Part shown: positions 1 to 8,145 of the stretch, one piece after another | How positions within the stretch are numbered: position 1 is the first letter of the stretch | How the letters are laid out: every line of letters begins with the position of its first letter | Source of the DNA: Salipiger abyssi | Lineage (GTDB): Bacteria > Pseudomonadota > Alphaproteobacteria > Rhodobacterales > Rhodobacteraceae | DNA length: 64,000 nt | NCBI RefSeq assembly: GCF_017311415.1 | Contig: NZ_JAEKIS010000015.1 | Coordinates: 1 to 64,000 of the forward strand | Direction of reading: 5' to 3' | Program-made: the position numbers and the translations under genes | The notes under the pieces: model-generated | What the model was told of the DNA's origin: nothing | Database searches by the model: none | What the model saw: the letters and a program-made list of their open reading frames with translations, nothing else

Positions 1-131
1 TCCACCGCGATCTCGTCGAACGGGTTCATCGACATCTTCACATTCGCCAGATCGACACCCGATCCGTCCGCTTTCACGCGGACCTTCACGTTGTAGTCGA
101 TCACGCGCTTTACGGGCACCAGAACCTTCAT
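1..131 (-). CDS. etfB: Electron transfer flavoprotein beta subunit, 5' end only
   Basis: The reverse strand encodes the first 43 residues of a protein beginning [17 protein letters not shown] and reaching NPFDEIAV, the conserved amino end of EtfB. The start is ATG at 131-129 with a GGAG ribosome site at about 137-141; the rest lies beyond the window start. EtfB pairs with EtfA to carry electrons from acyl-CoA and other flavin dehydrogenases to ETF:quinone oxidoreductase at the membrane. An acyl-CoA dehydrogenase that would need such an acceptor is encoded at 6593-7825. The gene diverges from the cyclase gene at 313. Identification is by recalled family sequence; the partner etfA cannot be seen. 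Confidence 0.9.
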   Translation of the reverse strand, partial: MKVLVPVKRVIDYNVKVRVKADGSGVDLANVKMSMNPFDEIAV

Positions 132-251
132 TGCGTTCTCCTTGCGGTTTCGTTTCCACTGGCGCGGCGACACGGCCCGGTCGGCGGCGCGCTGGCTGTC
201 TGCCCTCACAAACGCAATTCCCGGGCCAACCCGCCCGCCACCCCGCGCGAA

Positions 252-267
252 AGGCACGGAAATTGCA
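252..267 (+). promoter_or_regulatory. Sigma-54 type -24/-12 promoter of the cyclase gene
   Basis: The sequence AGGCACGGAAATTGCA has GG at 253-254 and GC at 265-266, the invariant GG-N10-GC spacing of RpoN promoters. The first base of the usual TGGCAC box is A instead of T. Transcription would start near 277, about 35 bases before the ATG at 313. Confidence 0.7.
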
Positions 268-312
268 TGTGGATCGGACAGAACCGGCAGGCATGGAAAA
301 CAGGAGGCCCCT

Positions 313-1335
313 ATGAGCGGTCAGCGATGGAAGAAACGGCCCGACGGGTCGAACTGGGGCGAGTTCGGCGCCGAGGACCAGCTCGGGCGGATCAATCTGG
401 TCGACCCGGAGGCGCGGCTGCGCGGGGTGCGCGAGATCCGCACCGGCGAGAGCTTCTGCCTGTCGCTGCCGCTGGATTATCCAGGCGGCAACGCGCTGCT
501 CGCCCATCGCGACGAGCCGCGCTTTCACTATGCGCGCCGCGGCGACGGCTATAATTTCAACTTCGCCCTGGCGCGCATGTCGCCCTGCGCCTGCGACGTG
601 GTCTCGGACGAGGGCGTGACGCTCGACACGCAATATTCCACCCATTGGGACGCGCTCGGCCATGTCGGCGCGCTGTTCGATGCGGATGACGATGGCGAGG
701 ACGAGATCGTCTATTACAACGGCTATCGCGGCGGTGAGCACCTGATCGGCCCGGAGGATGCGGGCGAGAAGAAGGGCGCGCACAAGCTGGGGATCGAGAA
801 CCTCGCCACCGCCTGCGCGCAGGGGCGCGGGGTGCTTGTGGATCTGGCACGGATCTATGGGCGCGAGCGTGCCTATGTCGGCTATGACGACCTGATGCGC
901 GCCATGGAGGGCATGGATGTGGAGATCGCGCCGGGCGATTTCCTGTGCATTTACACCGGCTTCGGCGAGCTGGTGCTGTCGATGCAGAAACAGCCCGATC
1001 CGGAGGTGCTGGCCAGCTCCTGCGCCGGGCTCGACGGGCGCGACGACAAGCTGCTGAACTGGATCACCGACAGCGGCATCGCGGCGATTGCCGCCGACAA
1101 TTTCGCCGTCGAGGCCTATCCGGCGCGCGATCCGGTCTGCGACCCGCATGCCAAGCTGCCGCTGCACCACCATTGCCTGTTCAAGCTGGGCATCCAGCTT
1201 GGCGAGCTGTGGTATTTCGAGGAGCTGGCCGCCTGGCTGCGCGCGCATGGGCGCTCGGCGTTTTTCCTCTCGGCCCCGCCCTTGCGGCTGCGCGGCGCGG
1301 TAGGCTCGCCGGTGACGCCGATCGCAACGGTCTGA
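313..1335 (+). CDS. Cyclase family protein (putative metal-dependent hydrolase)
   Basis: This 340-residue protein resembles the cyclase/kynurenine-formamidase-like family (PF04199), metal-dependent enzymes that hydrolyse amides or act on ring-opened carboxylates. The expected metal motif is present in altered form as THWDALGH (His111, Asp113, His117) instead of the usual HxGTHxDxPxH. The ATG at 313 was chosen because AGGAGG sits at 302-307; the frame is open further upstream, but that stretch overlaps the promoter and lacks a ribosome site. The gene is a single unit behind a sigma-54 type promoter, diverging from etfB and converging on the operon at 1377. The substrate is unknown. The long form of the family (over 300 residues) often sits in carboxylate or aromatic catabolic loci, in agreement with its neighbours. 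Confidence 0.85.
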   Translation: MSGQRWKKRPDGSNWGEFGAEDQLGRINLVDPEARLRGVREIRTGESFCLSLPLDYPGGNALLAHRDEPRFHYARRGDGYNFNFALARMSPCACDVVSDEGVTLDTQYSTHWDALGHVGALFDADDDGEDEIVYYNGYRGGEHLIGPEDAGEKKGAHKLGIENLATACAQGRGVLVDLARIYGRERAYVGYDDLMRAMEGMDVEIAPGDFLCIYTGFGELVLSMQKQPDPEVLASSCAGLDGRDDKLLNWITDSGIAAIAADNFAVEAYPARDPVCDPHAKLPLHHHCLFKLGIQLGELWYFEELAAWLRAHGRSAFFLSAPPLRLRGAVGSPVTPIATV

Positions 1336-1342
1336 GCCCCTT

Positions 1343-1364
1343 GGCCGTCCCGCACGGGGCGGCC
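1343..1364. terminator. Hairpin between convergent genes, possible two-way terminator
   Basis: Nine-base arms (1343-1351 and 1356-1364, one G-T pair) close a four-base loop between the cyclase stop and the opposing gene ending at 1377. There is no T tract, so it is a weak terminator call. Confidence 0.35.
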
Positions 1365-1376
1365 AGCAGCGGGCGG

Positions 1377-2258
1377 CTAGTCGCGGAACAGCATCCCCGC
1401 CTGCGCTTCCACCAGCTTCGAGATCTCGTCGATATTCGCCTCCGGCCCGAGCTCGTTCGAGGCCGCCTGCAACATCGCCCGCGCCAGCTGGCCGAAATGG
1501 AGCGGCGCGCCGCTGTCCATGGCGAGCTGCGTCGCGAGGTTGAGATCCTTCAGCATCAGCGCCAGCGCGAATTGCGGCTGTGGCAGCCCGCGTGCCAGCG
1601 CAGGCAGCATCGTCTCCGACGATTTGCTGCGCGCGCCCCCGGCATTCAGCACCTCCACCATGGTCTCCATGGCGATGCCGTTCTTCACCCCCACCGCAAC
1701 CCCTTCGAGCATCGCGAAGCGGTTGCAGGTGCTGATCGTGTTGTTCACCAGTTTCAGAACCTGCCCCGAGCCGATGGGGCCGCAAAACGTATGGTTCGGC
1801 CCGATCCGGTCAAAGACCGGCACGGCGCGGGCATAGGTCGCGTCCGCGCCGCCGATCATCATGGCGATGGTCCCGGCAAGCGCGCCCTTGGCACCGCCCG
1901 AGACCGGCGCGTCCAGCATCTCGACACCGCGCTCCGCCAGTTCCGCAGCCATATTGCGCGTCTCGGACGGATCGCCGCTGGTCTGGTCGATCACCAGCTT
2001 GCCCGGCGTGAGCCCCTCAGCCAGCCCGTCCGGCCCAAAAATCGCCGCGCGCACATTGGCCGAGCGCGGCAGGCAGAGCAGCACGACGTCACAGGCCACA
2101 GCCATCGCGGCGGCACTCTCGGCCACCTCCGCGCCCTCGGCGGCAAAATCCGCGCAGAGCTCTGCATTCAGGTCGAACACCGTGAGCGGGCCGGACTCCA
2201 TGAGCCGCCGCGCCAGTGCGCCGCCCATGGCGCCCAATCCGATATAGCCCAGTTTCAT
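1377..2258 (-). CDS. NAD(P)-dependent oxidoreductase, 3-hydroxyisobutyrate dehydrogenase family
   Basis: This 293-residue protein has the amino-terminal dinucleotide fold (GLGAMG at residues 7-12), the substrate loop DAPVSGGAKGA and the catalytic lysine in KLVNNT around residue 170, all typical of beta-hydroxyacid dehydrogenases such as 3-hydroxyisobutyrate, tartronate-semialdehyde or glyoxylate reductases. It oxidises a beta-hydroxy acid to the semialdehyde or runs the reverse. It is the last gene of a four-gene reverse-strand operon (4828 to 1377), only 10 bases after a clear paralog at 2269-3159. The exact substrate cannot be read from sequence. Two members side by side suggest different substrates or stereoisomers in one pathway, or a heteromer. 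Confidence 0.9.
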   Translation of the reverse strand: MKLGYIGLGAMGGALARRLMESGPLTVFDLNAELCADFAAEGAEVAESAAAMAVACDVVLLCLPRSANVRAAIFGPDGLAEGLTPGKLVIDQTSGDPSETRNMAAELAERGVEMLDAPVSGGAKGALAGTIAMMIGGADATYARAVPVFDRIGPNHTFCGPIGSGQVLKLVNNTISTCNRFAMLEGVAVGVKNGIAMETMVEVLNAGGARSKSSETMLPALARGLPQPQFALALMLKDLNLATQLAMDSGAPLHFGQLARAMLQAASNELGPEANIDEISKLVEAQAGMLFRD

Positions 2259-2268
2259 GGCTTCCCCC

Positions 2269-3159
2269 TCAGTCGCCGGTATCCGGCACCACCTGCGTGC
2301 CCGACATCCGGTCGACGATCCGCGCCACCTCGTTCACCTGGGCGTCGCGGCCGATCTCGTTGATGCACATGGTGTAAAATTCGCGCACCAGATTGCCGAA
2401 CATCATCGTCACATCCGAGGCGATGCCCAGCTCGGTCGCCAGCCGCACATCCTTGTGCGCGAGGCCGAGGGTAAAGCCCGAGTCGAGCTTGCCGGTCAGC
2501 ACCCGCGGCGCCATCGTGTGCTCGAGAAAGAAATTCCGCGCCGAGCCGCGGCTGAGGATCTCGACCGCCTTTTCCGGCTTCAGCCCGTTCTTGGCGGCCA
2601 TGGCGACCACTTCGAAGGTCATCAGCCGCTGCGCCGAGAACATCAGGTTGTTGGCGAGCTTGGCGACATAGCCGGTGCCGAAATCGCCCGCATGGATCGC
2701 GTTGGGGCTGATCGCGGCGAGGATCGGCGCCACCCGCGCGAACTGCGCCTCGGTGCCGCCCACCAGCATCGCAATCGTGCCCGCATTGGCGCCTTCCGGC
2801 CCGCCGGTGACCGGCGCATCGATCATCTCGACGCCCTGCTCCGCCAGCCTTGCCGCCAGCTTGCGCGACAGGATCGGATCGCCCGAGGTCTGGTCGATCA
2901 CCATACTCCCCGGCCGCAACGCCCCGGAGATGCCATCCTCGCCAAAGAGCAGGCCTTCCACATGCCGGGACGTGGGCAGGCAGAGCAGCACCGTGTCACA
3001 GGCCCCTGCCAGCGCCGCCGCAGACTCCGCCACCTCAGCGCCAGTCAGCGCCGCGCAGGCCTCGGCGCTGCGGTCATAGACGGTGAGCGGACCCGCCGCC
3101 AGCAGACGGCGCGCCAGCGGCGCCCCCATATTGCCCAGACCGATATAGCCGATGCCCAT
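2269..3159 (-). CDS. NAD(P)-dependent oxidoreductase, 3-hydroxyisobutyrate dehydrogenase family (paralog)
   Basis: This 296-residue protein has GLGNMG at residues 7-12, the loop DAPVTGGPEGANAGT and the lysine motif KLANNL. It matches the downstream neighbour along its length, with shared stretches such as VIDQTSGDP and DTVLLCLP versus DVVLLCLP, so the pair looks like a tandem duplication that has since diverged. The carboxyl half has its own features (CINEIGRDAQVNEVARIVDR), as expected in the substrate-specifying domain. It lies 14 bases after the enoyl-CoA hydratase gene in the same operon, driven by the sigma-54 type promoter near 4890. A role on a hydroxyacid released from a CoA ester is inference. 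Confidence 0.9.
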   Translation of the reverse strand: MGIGYIGLGNMGAPLARRLLAAGPLTVYDRSAEACAALTGAEVAESAAALAGACDTVLLCLPTSRHVEGLLFGEDGISGALRPGSMVIDQTSGDPILSRKLAARLAEQGVEMIDAPVTGGPEGANAGTIAMLVGGTEAQFARVAPILAAISPNAIHAGDFGTGYVAKLANNLMFSAQRLMTFEVVAMAAKNGLKPEKAVEILSRGSARNFFLEHTMAPRVLTGKLDSGFTLGLAHKDVRLATELGIASDVTMMFGNLVREFYTMCINEIGRDAQVNEVARIVDRMSGTQVVPDTGD

Positions 3160-3173
3160 GCCTGCCCCTTTGC

Positions 3174-4016
3174 CTAGCCCTTGTCGCCCCCGGCAGAGGG
3201 CAGCCCGTCGTTATAAGGCACCGCTGCCGCGGCCCCCATAGGGTCGGAGGGGCGTTTCTCCACCAGCGCCTGGAGCCCCTCGCGGAACTCTACCGAGCTC
3301 ATCGCCAGCACCTGGCCGAAGCCCTCGTAATCCATCAGCTCGTCGAGGCTGCTCTCGAAGCTCTTGAGCAGGAGCTGCTTGGCCACGCCCATCACCTCGG
3401 CAGGGCCGGCGGCGAGCTTTTCGGCCATGGCGATACCCTCGGCATCGACCTGATCGTCGGGCACGACCTTGAGCGCCAGACCGTTGTCCACGATCTCCTG
3501 CGCGTTCCACGACCCGTTCGTGTAGATGAAATTCCGCGTCCGCGAGAGGCCGATGGTGCGCGGCAGGGTGTAGAGCGTCAGGCAGTCCGGCACCGCGCCG
3601 AGGCGGAAGAACCCGGCGCTGAACTTGGCGCTTTCGCCGACGATCACCAGATCGGTCATCAGCGCCAGCCCCATGCCGCCACCGATCGCCACGCCACGCA
3701 CGCCGCAGACGACGGGGCGGTTGAGCTTCATCAGCGGCGGAAACAGCGAGGCCGCGTGACGGAAGCGGCGATGCACCGGCCAGGGCTCGTTGGCATCGGT
3801 CAGCATCCGCAGATCGCCGCCGGCGCAGAAATTCTTGCCCTTGGCGGTGAGATAGACCGCGCGCACGCTGTGATCGTCCTCGATCTCGCGCACGATGTCG
3901 CGCAGCGACATGCGCATCTCGCGCGTCAGCGAGTTGCTCGCCTTTTCATTGGCAAGCCGGATGATCAGGACCGGCCCGCGCTGCTCGGTCTCCACATGGG
4001 GGTATTCCTTGATCAT
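3174..4016 (-). CDS. Enoyl-CoA hydratase/isomerase family protein
   Basis: A 280-residue crotonase-fold protein. The first oxyanion-hole loop reads CAGGDLRML and the second GVAIGGGMGLAL. Where classical hydratases carry a catalytic Glu in a PExG motif, this protein has VPDCL. Asp at that place is familiar from isomerase-type crotonases such as PaaG, so isomerisation of an enoyl- or epoxy-CoA is as likely as hydration. It overlaps the upstream SDR gene by four bases (ATGA), so the two are translationally coupled. A reductase like that SDR and an isomerase/hydratase together fit metabolism of an unsaturated acyl-CoA. The substrate is unknown. Confidence 0.9.
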   Translation of the reverse strand: MIKEYPHVETEQRGPVLIIRLANEKASNSLTREMRMSLRDIVREIEDDHSVRAVYLTAKGKNFCAGGDLRMLTDANEPWPVHRRFRHAASLFPPLMKLNRPVVCGVRGVAIGGGMGLALMTDLVIVGESAKFSAGFFRLGAVPDCLTLYTLPRTIGLSRTRNFIYTNGSWNAQEIVDNGLALKVVPDDQVDAEGIAMAEKLAAGPAEVMGVAKQLLLKSFESSLDELMDYEGFGQVLAMSSVEFREGLQALVEKRPSDPMGAAAAVPYNDGLPSAGGDKG

Positions 4017-4828
4017 TCCGCCGCCTCCGTCTTGGGCACGGCCACGCCGGTGCTGGAGCGCGAGCGGTTGCGCCCGCCATCCACGACGATATCGGCGCCG
4101 GTGATATACTGGCCCGCATCCGAGCAGAGGAACACGGCGGCATTGGCGATATCGGCGGTCTTGCCGAATTCACCCAGCGGGATCGAGGAAAGCTCAAGCT
4201 CCTTGCGGCCCGCATCCTCATAGATCCGCTTCACGCCCTCGGTGTCGCCAATGGCGCCGGGGGCGATGGTGTTGCAGCGGATGCCGTCGCGGCCCCATTC
4301 GCCGCAAAGTGTCCGCATCAAGGACATGATGCCCGCCTTGGCGGCGCCCGCATGCGCACAGCCCGGCCAGCCTTCGAGCGCGCGGGTGGTCGAGATCGCG
4401 ATGAAACGCCCGCCATGGGAGGAGGCCTTGAGCGCCGGATAGGCGGCCTTGGCGCAGTGGAAGGTGCCATTGAGGTCGATATCGACCACGGTGCGCCAGG
4501 CATTGGCCGACATCTCGGCAGCCGGCACCACGAAATTGCCGGCGGCGTTGGCGATCATCACGTCGAGCCCGCCGTAGGCCTCCACCGTGGCCTGCACCGC
4601 CGCAGCGACCGCCTCGGGGTCGCGCACGTCGCAGGTGACGGCCATCGCCTCGGCGCCCATCTCCCTGAGCTGGCTCACCGCGCCTTCGAGCCGTTCGGCA
4701 TTGCGGCTGGCCAGCACCAGCTTGGCGCCCGCCGCCGCAAAGGCCCTGGCGATGCCGAAACCGATGCCGCTGCCGCCGCCGGTGATCAGCGCGACCCGGC
4801 CCGCAAGCGCGTCAGGTGTAAAGGTCAT
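4013..4828 (-). CDS. SDR family oxidoreductase resembling 2,4-dienoyl-CoA reductase
   Basis: A 271-residue short-chain dehydrogenase with cofactor motif [15 protein letters not shown] near residue 94 and a carboxyl-terminal VDGG. The canonical Tyr of YxxxK is absent: the corresponding stretch is [10 protein letters not shown], with His-Ala-Gly before the conserved Lys. This replacement is characteristic of the 2,4-dienoyl-CoA reductase branch (DECR-type), which acts on CoA thioesters with NADPH. It is first in an operon with an enoyl-CoA hydratase/isomerase, which supports beta-oxidation of unsaturated or branched acyl-CoA. The ATG at 4828 has a GGAGC ribosome site and follows a sigma-54 type promoter by about 60 bases. 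A generic 3-oxoacyl reductase is less likely given the missing Tyr. Confidence 0.85.
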   Translation of the reverse strand: MTFTPDALAGRVALITGGGSGIGFGIARAFAAAGAKLVLASRNAERLEGAVSQLREMGAEAMAVTCDVRDPEAVAAAVQATVEAYGGLDVMIANAAGNFVVPAAEMSANAWRTVVDIDLNGTFHCAKAAYPALKASSHGGRFIAISTTRALEGWPGCAHAGAAKAGIMSLMRTLCGEWGRDGIRCNTIAPGAIGDTEGVKRIYEDAGRKELELSSIPLGEFGKTADIANAAVFLCSDAGQYITGADIVVDGGRNRSRSSTGVAVPKTEAAE

Positions 4829-4885
4829 ATCCGTTGCTCCTTGTGCTTTCGCCGGGGCCCGAGCCCGGCGGATTGCGCGGGACCA

Positions 4886-4901
4886 TGCAAATGCAATGCC
4901 A
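4886..4901 (-). promoter_or_regulatory. Sigma-54 type -24/-12 promoter of the SDR/crotonase/HIBADH operon
   Basis: The reverse strand reads TGGCATTGCATTTGCA with GG at 4900-4899 and GC at 4888-4887 (N10). It lies in the 87-base gap between the GMC oxidoreductase stop and the SDR start, giving a start point near 4876. Confidence 0.75.
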
Positions 4902-4915
4902 ACCGCCGGACGCGC

Positions 4916-6529
4916 TCAGGCCGCCGCATCCTCCAGCACCATGGCGGCGCATTTCTCGCCGACCATCATGCAGGGGATATTGGTGTTGCCCGAGGGCACG
5001 GTGGGCATGATCGAGGCGTCCGCCACACGCAGCCCGTCGATCCCGTGCACCCGCAGCCGCTCGTCCACCACCGCCATCGGGTCGTGCCCCATGCGGCAGG
5101 TGCCCACCATGTGATGGGTGATCTGCCCGGTCTCGCGGATGAAATTCAGGATCTCCTCGTCGCTCTGCACCTGCTTGCCCGGCGCCAGCTCCTCGCCGAC
5201 AGCCGAGGCCATGGGCTCGGTGGCGATGATCTCGCGCGCGCGGCGCACCGCGAGAATGGCGGTCTGCCGGTCGTTCTCGGTCTCCAGAAAGCGGAAGGCG
5301 ATCTTCGGCGGGTCCAGCGGATCGGACGAGCGGATATGGATCTGCCCCGCGCTCTCGGTGCGCTGAAGATGGGAATACATGAAGAACCCGTCCTCCTTCG
5401 ACATCCGCCGGCCCTCGCCGGTCTTCAGCTCGATCAGGAAGGGCGCGACCACCATCATGATATCGGGCACGTCCTTTTCCGGGCGCGATTTCATAAAGAC
5501 CCGCATCGTGCCGATGCCCTGCGAAATGAAGCCGGTGCGCAGCAGCCCGTAGCGCAGCACCTCCTTCACCAGGCCGATCCCCCTGCCCCGTTTCGACAGC
5601 GAAATCCCCGGCTTGCTGAAGCGCCATTTCAGGATGGCGGCATAGTGATCGCGCAGGTTCTCGCCCACGCCGGGCAGCTCGTGTCTCGGCGTCACGCCGT
5701 GTTCCGTCAGGATATCCGGATTGCCGATGCCCGACAGCTCCAGCAGCTTCGGCGAGTTCGCCGCGCCGCAGGAGACGATCACCTCGCGCTTGGCAAAGAC
5801 CTCCTCGTTCTGGCCGTTGCGCATGAAGCGCACGCCGGTGCAGCGCTTGCCGTCGAGGATCAGCGAGGTCACCTCGGCGCCGGTGATGATGTCCAGCTTG
5901 CCCGCGCGCCGCGCCGGTTCGAGATAGCGGTTGGCGGTGCTGTGGCGCTTGCCGCGCTGCACGGTCTGCTGCGCCATGGCGACGCCTTCCTGCGTCTCGC
6001 CGCTATAATCCTTGTTGTGAGGCAGCCCCGCCGCCTTGGCCGCCGAGATGAAGAGATCGTAAAAGGGCGTGATCTTGCTCGCCTCGGTCACCCGGATCGG
6101 CCCCGAGCGGCCGCGATATTTGTCCTCGCCGATATCGGTGGTTTCGAGCTTTTTCAGATAGGGCAGGATATCGTCATAGCCCCAGCCCCGGCAGCCCATC
6201 TGCGCCCAGGTGTCGTAATCGACGCGCTGGCCGCGATTGTAGATCGTGCCGTTGATCGAGCTCGACCCCCCCAGCATCTTGCCGCGCGGCACATAGATCT
6301 GACGCCCGCCCAGATCCGGGTTGGGCTCCGAGCGGTAGCGCCAGTTCACCTTGGGATTGTCGATCAGGAAGGGCGTCGCGGCGGGTGGCTGGGTAAAGAT
6401 GTAGCTGCTCTCCTTGGTCCCTGCCTCCAGGCAGAGAACCCTGTATTTGCCGCTCTCGGCCAGCCGCGCGGCGACAACGCCCCCCGCCGAGCCCGATCCG
6501 ATCACGATATAGTCGTAAGTGCCGGCCAC
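4916..6529 (-). CDS. GMC family FAD-dependent oxidoreductase (choline/alcohol dehydrogenase-like)
   Basis: A 537-residue flavoprotein of the glucose-methanol-choline family. The FAD-binding segment [16 protein letters not shown] opens the protein; [14 protein letters not shown] near residue 85 is the first GMC signature; the carboxyl end carries [12 protein letters not shown] and [14 protein letters not shown], which hold the active-site His/Asn pair. Such enzymes oxidise a primary or secondary alcohol and pass electrons to a quinone or cytochrome, or to oxygen. The start is GTG at 6529, which begins [11 protein letters not shown] after an AGGA site. It follows the acyl-CoA dehydrogenase gene by 63 bases and is probably co-transcribed with it. 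Choline itself is only one possible substrate; many environmental members act on other alcohols. Confidence 0.9.
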   Translation of the reverse strand: MAGTYDYIVIGSGSAGGVVAARLAESGKYRVLCLEAGTKESSYIFTQPPAATPFLIDNPKVNWRYRSEPNPDLGGRQIYVPRGKMLGGSSSINGTIYNRGQRVDYDTWAQMGCRGWGYDDILPYLKKLETTDIGEDKYRGRSGPIRVTEASKITPFYDLFISAAKAAGLPHNKDYSGETQEGVAMAQQTVQRGKRHSTANRYLEPARRAGKLDIITGAEVTSLILDGKRCTGVRFMRNGQNEEVFAKREVIVSCGAANSPKLLELSGIGNPDILTEHGVTPRHELPGVGENLRDHYAAILKWRFSKPGISLSKRGRGIGLVKEVLRYGLLRTGFISQGIGTMRVFMKSRPEKDVPDIMMVVAPFLIELKTGEGRRMSKEDGFFMYSHLQRTESAGQIHIRSSDPLDPPKIAFRFLETENDRQTAILAVRRAREIIATEPMASAVGEELAPGKQVQSDEEILNFIRETGQITHHMVGTCRMGHDPMAVVDERLRVHGIDGLRVADASIMPTVPSGNTNIPCMMVGEKCAAMVLEDAAA

Positions 6530-6592
6530 CAGTCCTGTCCTTCCCGATCTTTACTGTGGTGCCGCCCGGCACGGGCGGCACGGGAGTCTCGC

Positions 6593-7825
6593 TCACTCGG
6601 CGCCCTGAAGCTCGCGCGCCACGTCGCTGAGGCGCGGATTGCGCAGGGTGCTGGAGCCGTGATGCCGGTCGGCGAGCTTGTAGCCGAGCGCGTCCTCGGC
6701 GATCACGATCTTCTGCACATTGGCGGTGCCCTCGCCGGTGTAGAACATGTCGGAATAGGCCTTGAGATAGGAAATCTTGTATTCGGTCGAGAGCCCGTAG
6801 CCGCCAAAGATCTGCTGCGCCTTGTCGGCCACGAATTTCGCGGTGAGCGAGGCGTGATACTTGGCGATGGAGGCGATGCGGTTCGACGGCAGGTTGGCGT
6901 CGAGACATTGCGCGGCGTGATAGACCAGCGTGCGGCTGGCCTCGATCTGCGCCGACATGTCGGCGATGTCCGACTGGATCATCTGGAACTTGCCGATCGG
7001 GCTGCCCTTGATCACCCGCTCATTGGCGTATTTCACCGCCTCGTCGAACGCCGCCCGCGCGATCCCCAGCGCCTTGGCCGCCACCGTCACCCGGCCCGGC
7101 TGAAGCGCGCGCATGGCGATCTTGAACCCGTCGCCCTCCTTGCCGATCAGGTTCTCCACTGGCACGGTGAAATCGTCGAGGAAGAGCGCATTGGTGCGGA
7201 AGGCCTTGGAAAGCCCCATCATCGGCACCGGCTGCGCGGTCCAGCCGGGGTATTTCTTCGGCTCCACGATAAAGGCCGACACGCCCCTGGCGCCGGCATC
7301 GGGGTCGGTCTTGCAGACCAGCACGCCGACATCGGTCTCGTTGGCGAGCGAGGCCCACATCTTCGAGCCGTTGATCTTGTAGACATCGCCCTCGCGTTTC
7401 GCGACGGTCTTCATCGCCCCCAGCGCGTCCGAGCCGCCGCCCGGCTCGGTCAGGGACATCATGCCGATGGTCTTGCCCGCCACCAGGTCGGGCACGTATT
7501 TCATCACCTGCTCGGGCGTGCCGCCGTAATAGATGAAGTTCGGGCAGGTCGAGCTCTGCTGGTTGAGGCAGGCGGCAAAGCGGATATCGTTGCGCGCCAC
7601 CTCTTCCTGGATAACCACGGCGGCGAGATAGCCCAGATCGGTGCCGCCGACGGATTCAGGAAAGACCGCGCCAAAGAACCCGGCCTCGCCCGCCTTCAGC
7701 ACCAGATCGCGCGGCGCCTCGCCACGTTCCTCATAGCCGTCCATCACCGGGTTGACCTGCGTCTCCATGAACTTGATGACGCTGTCGCGGATCGCCGGAA
7801 TCTCCTCGGGCAGAAACTCGTCCAT
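6593..7825 (-). CDS. Acyl-CoA dehydrogenase family protein
   Basis: A 410-residue acyl-CoA dehydrogenase. Recognisable segments are MMSLTEPGGGSD (flavin/substrate site), INGSKMWASLANETD, QIFGGYGLSTEY and FYTGEGTANVQKIV, where Glu of GEGT is the usual catalytic base. It introduces a double bond into an acyl-CoA and passes electrons to ETF; an etfB gene starts at the window edge. The ATG at 7825 has GGAGAG upstream; the frame runs open to 8041, but that extension crosses the promoter and an operator-like repeat. It is first in a two-gene unit with the GMC oxidoreductase. Chain-length preference is not evident. Confidence 0.93.
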   Translation of the reverse strand: MDEFLPEEIPAIRDSVIKFMETQVNPVMDGYEERGEAPRDLVLKAGEAGFFGAVFPESVGGTDLGYLAAVVIQEEVARNDIRFAACLNQQSSTCPNFIYYGGTPEQVMKYVPDLVAGKTIGMMSLTEPGGGSDALGAMKTVAKREGDVYKINGSKMWASLANETDVGVLVCKTDPDAGARGVSAFIVEPKKYPGWTAQPVPMMGLSKAFRTNALFLDDFTVPVENLIGKEGDGFKIAMRALQPGRVTVAAKALGIARAAFDEAVKYANERVIKGSPIGKFQMIQSDIADMSAQIEASRTLVYHAAQCLDANLPSNRIASIAKYHASLTAKFVADKAQQIFGGYGLSTEYKISYLKAYSDMFYTGEGTANVQKIVIAEDALGYKLADRHHGSSTLRNPRLSDVARELQGAE

Positions 7826-7944
7826 TCGTGCTCTCCTTATGCTGTCTCCACGCCGCTCGGGCGCACGGCTTGCGATGTCATCTCGACCGGCCCGCGCGCC
7901 TGACATCCGAGCCGCGCCTCCCCGATCCGCTCGGCACCGGGACA

Positions 7945-7960
7945 TGCAATTGCCGTGCCA
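7945..7960 (-). promoter_or_regulatory. Sigma-54 type -24/-12 promoter of the acyl-CoA dehydrogenase unit
   Basis: The reverse strand reads TGGCACGGCAATTGCA, a full TGGCACG box with GG at 7959-7958 and GC at 7947-7946. The transcript would start near 7934, about 110 bases before the gene. It is back to back with the promoter at 8010-8025. Confidence 0.85.
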
Positions 7961-7982
7961 AATGGCCTGCACCGCGACATCA

Positions 7983-7996
7983 ATTGTAAATACAAT
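7983..7996. promoter_or_regulatory. Inverted repeat between divergent promoters, candidate operator
   Basis: ATTGTAAATACAAT is a perfect six-base inverted repeat around AA, in a locally AT-rich patch almost exactly midway between two divergent sigma-54 type promoters. TTGTA/TACAA half sites are common in GntR-family operators, so a repressor site serving both units is a fair inference. An activator site is also possible but would be unusually close. Confidence 0.5.
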
Positions 7997-8009
7997 ACCC
8001 GATGCCACC

Positions 8010-8025
8010 TGGCACGGAATTTGCA
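8010..8025 (+). promoter_or_regulatory. Sigma-54 type -24/-12 promoter of the AbrB-family gene
   Basis: TGGCACGGAATTTGCA is a near-ideal RpoN promoter with GG at 8011-8012 and GC at 8023-8024. The start point would be near 8036, giving a leader of about 110 bases, the mirror image of the divergent acyl-CoA dehydrogenase unit. Confidence 0.88.
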
Positions 8026-8145
8026 TCCTTCCCGCCAACACATTATGCGAAACGGGCCCGCCCCGACCGGGACACCCGGCACTGCCGGGGTCGGACCCAA
8101 CACCATCCGCGCAACCCGTGCGGGTGTTCGAAGATCAAGGTTGCG

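Noticed and set aside
4352-7903. A forward open frame of about 1180 codons opposite the SDR, GMC and acyl-CoA dehydrogenase genes
   Set aside because: Composition is His/Arg/Gly-rich without domains, and three recognisable reverse-strand genes occupy the stretch.
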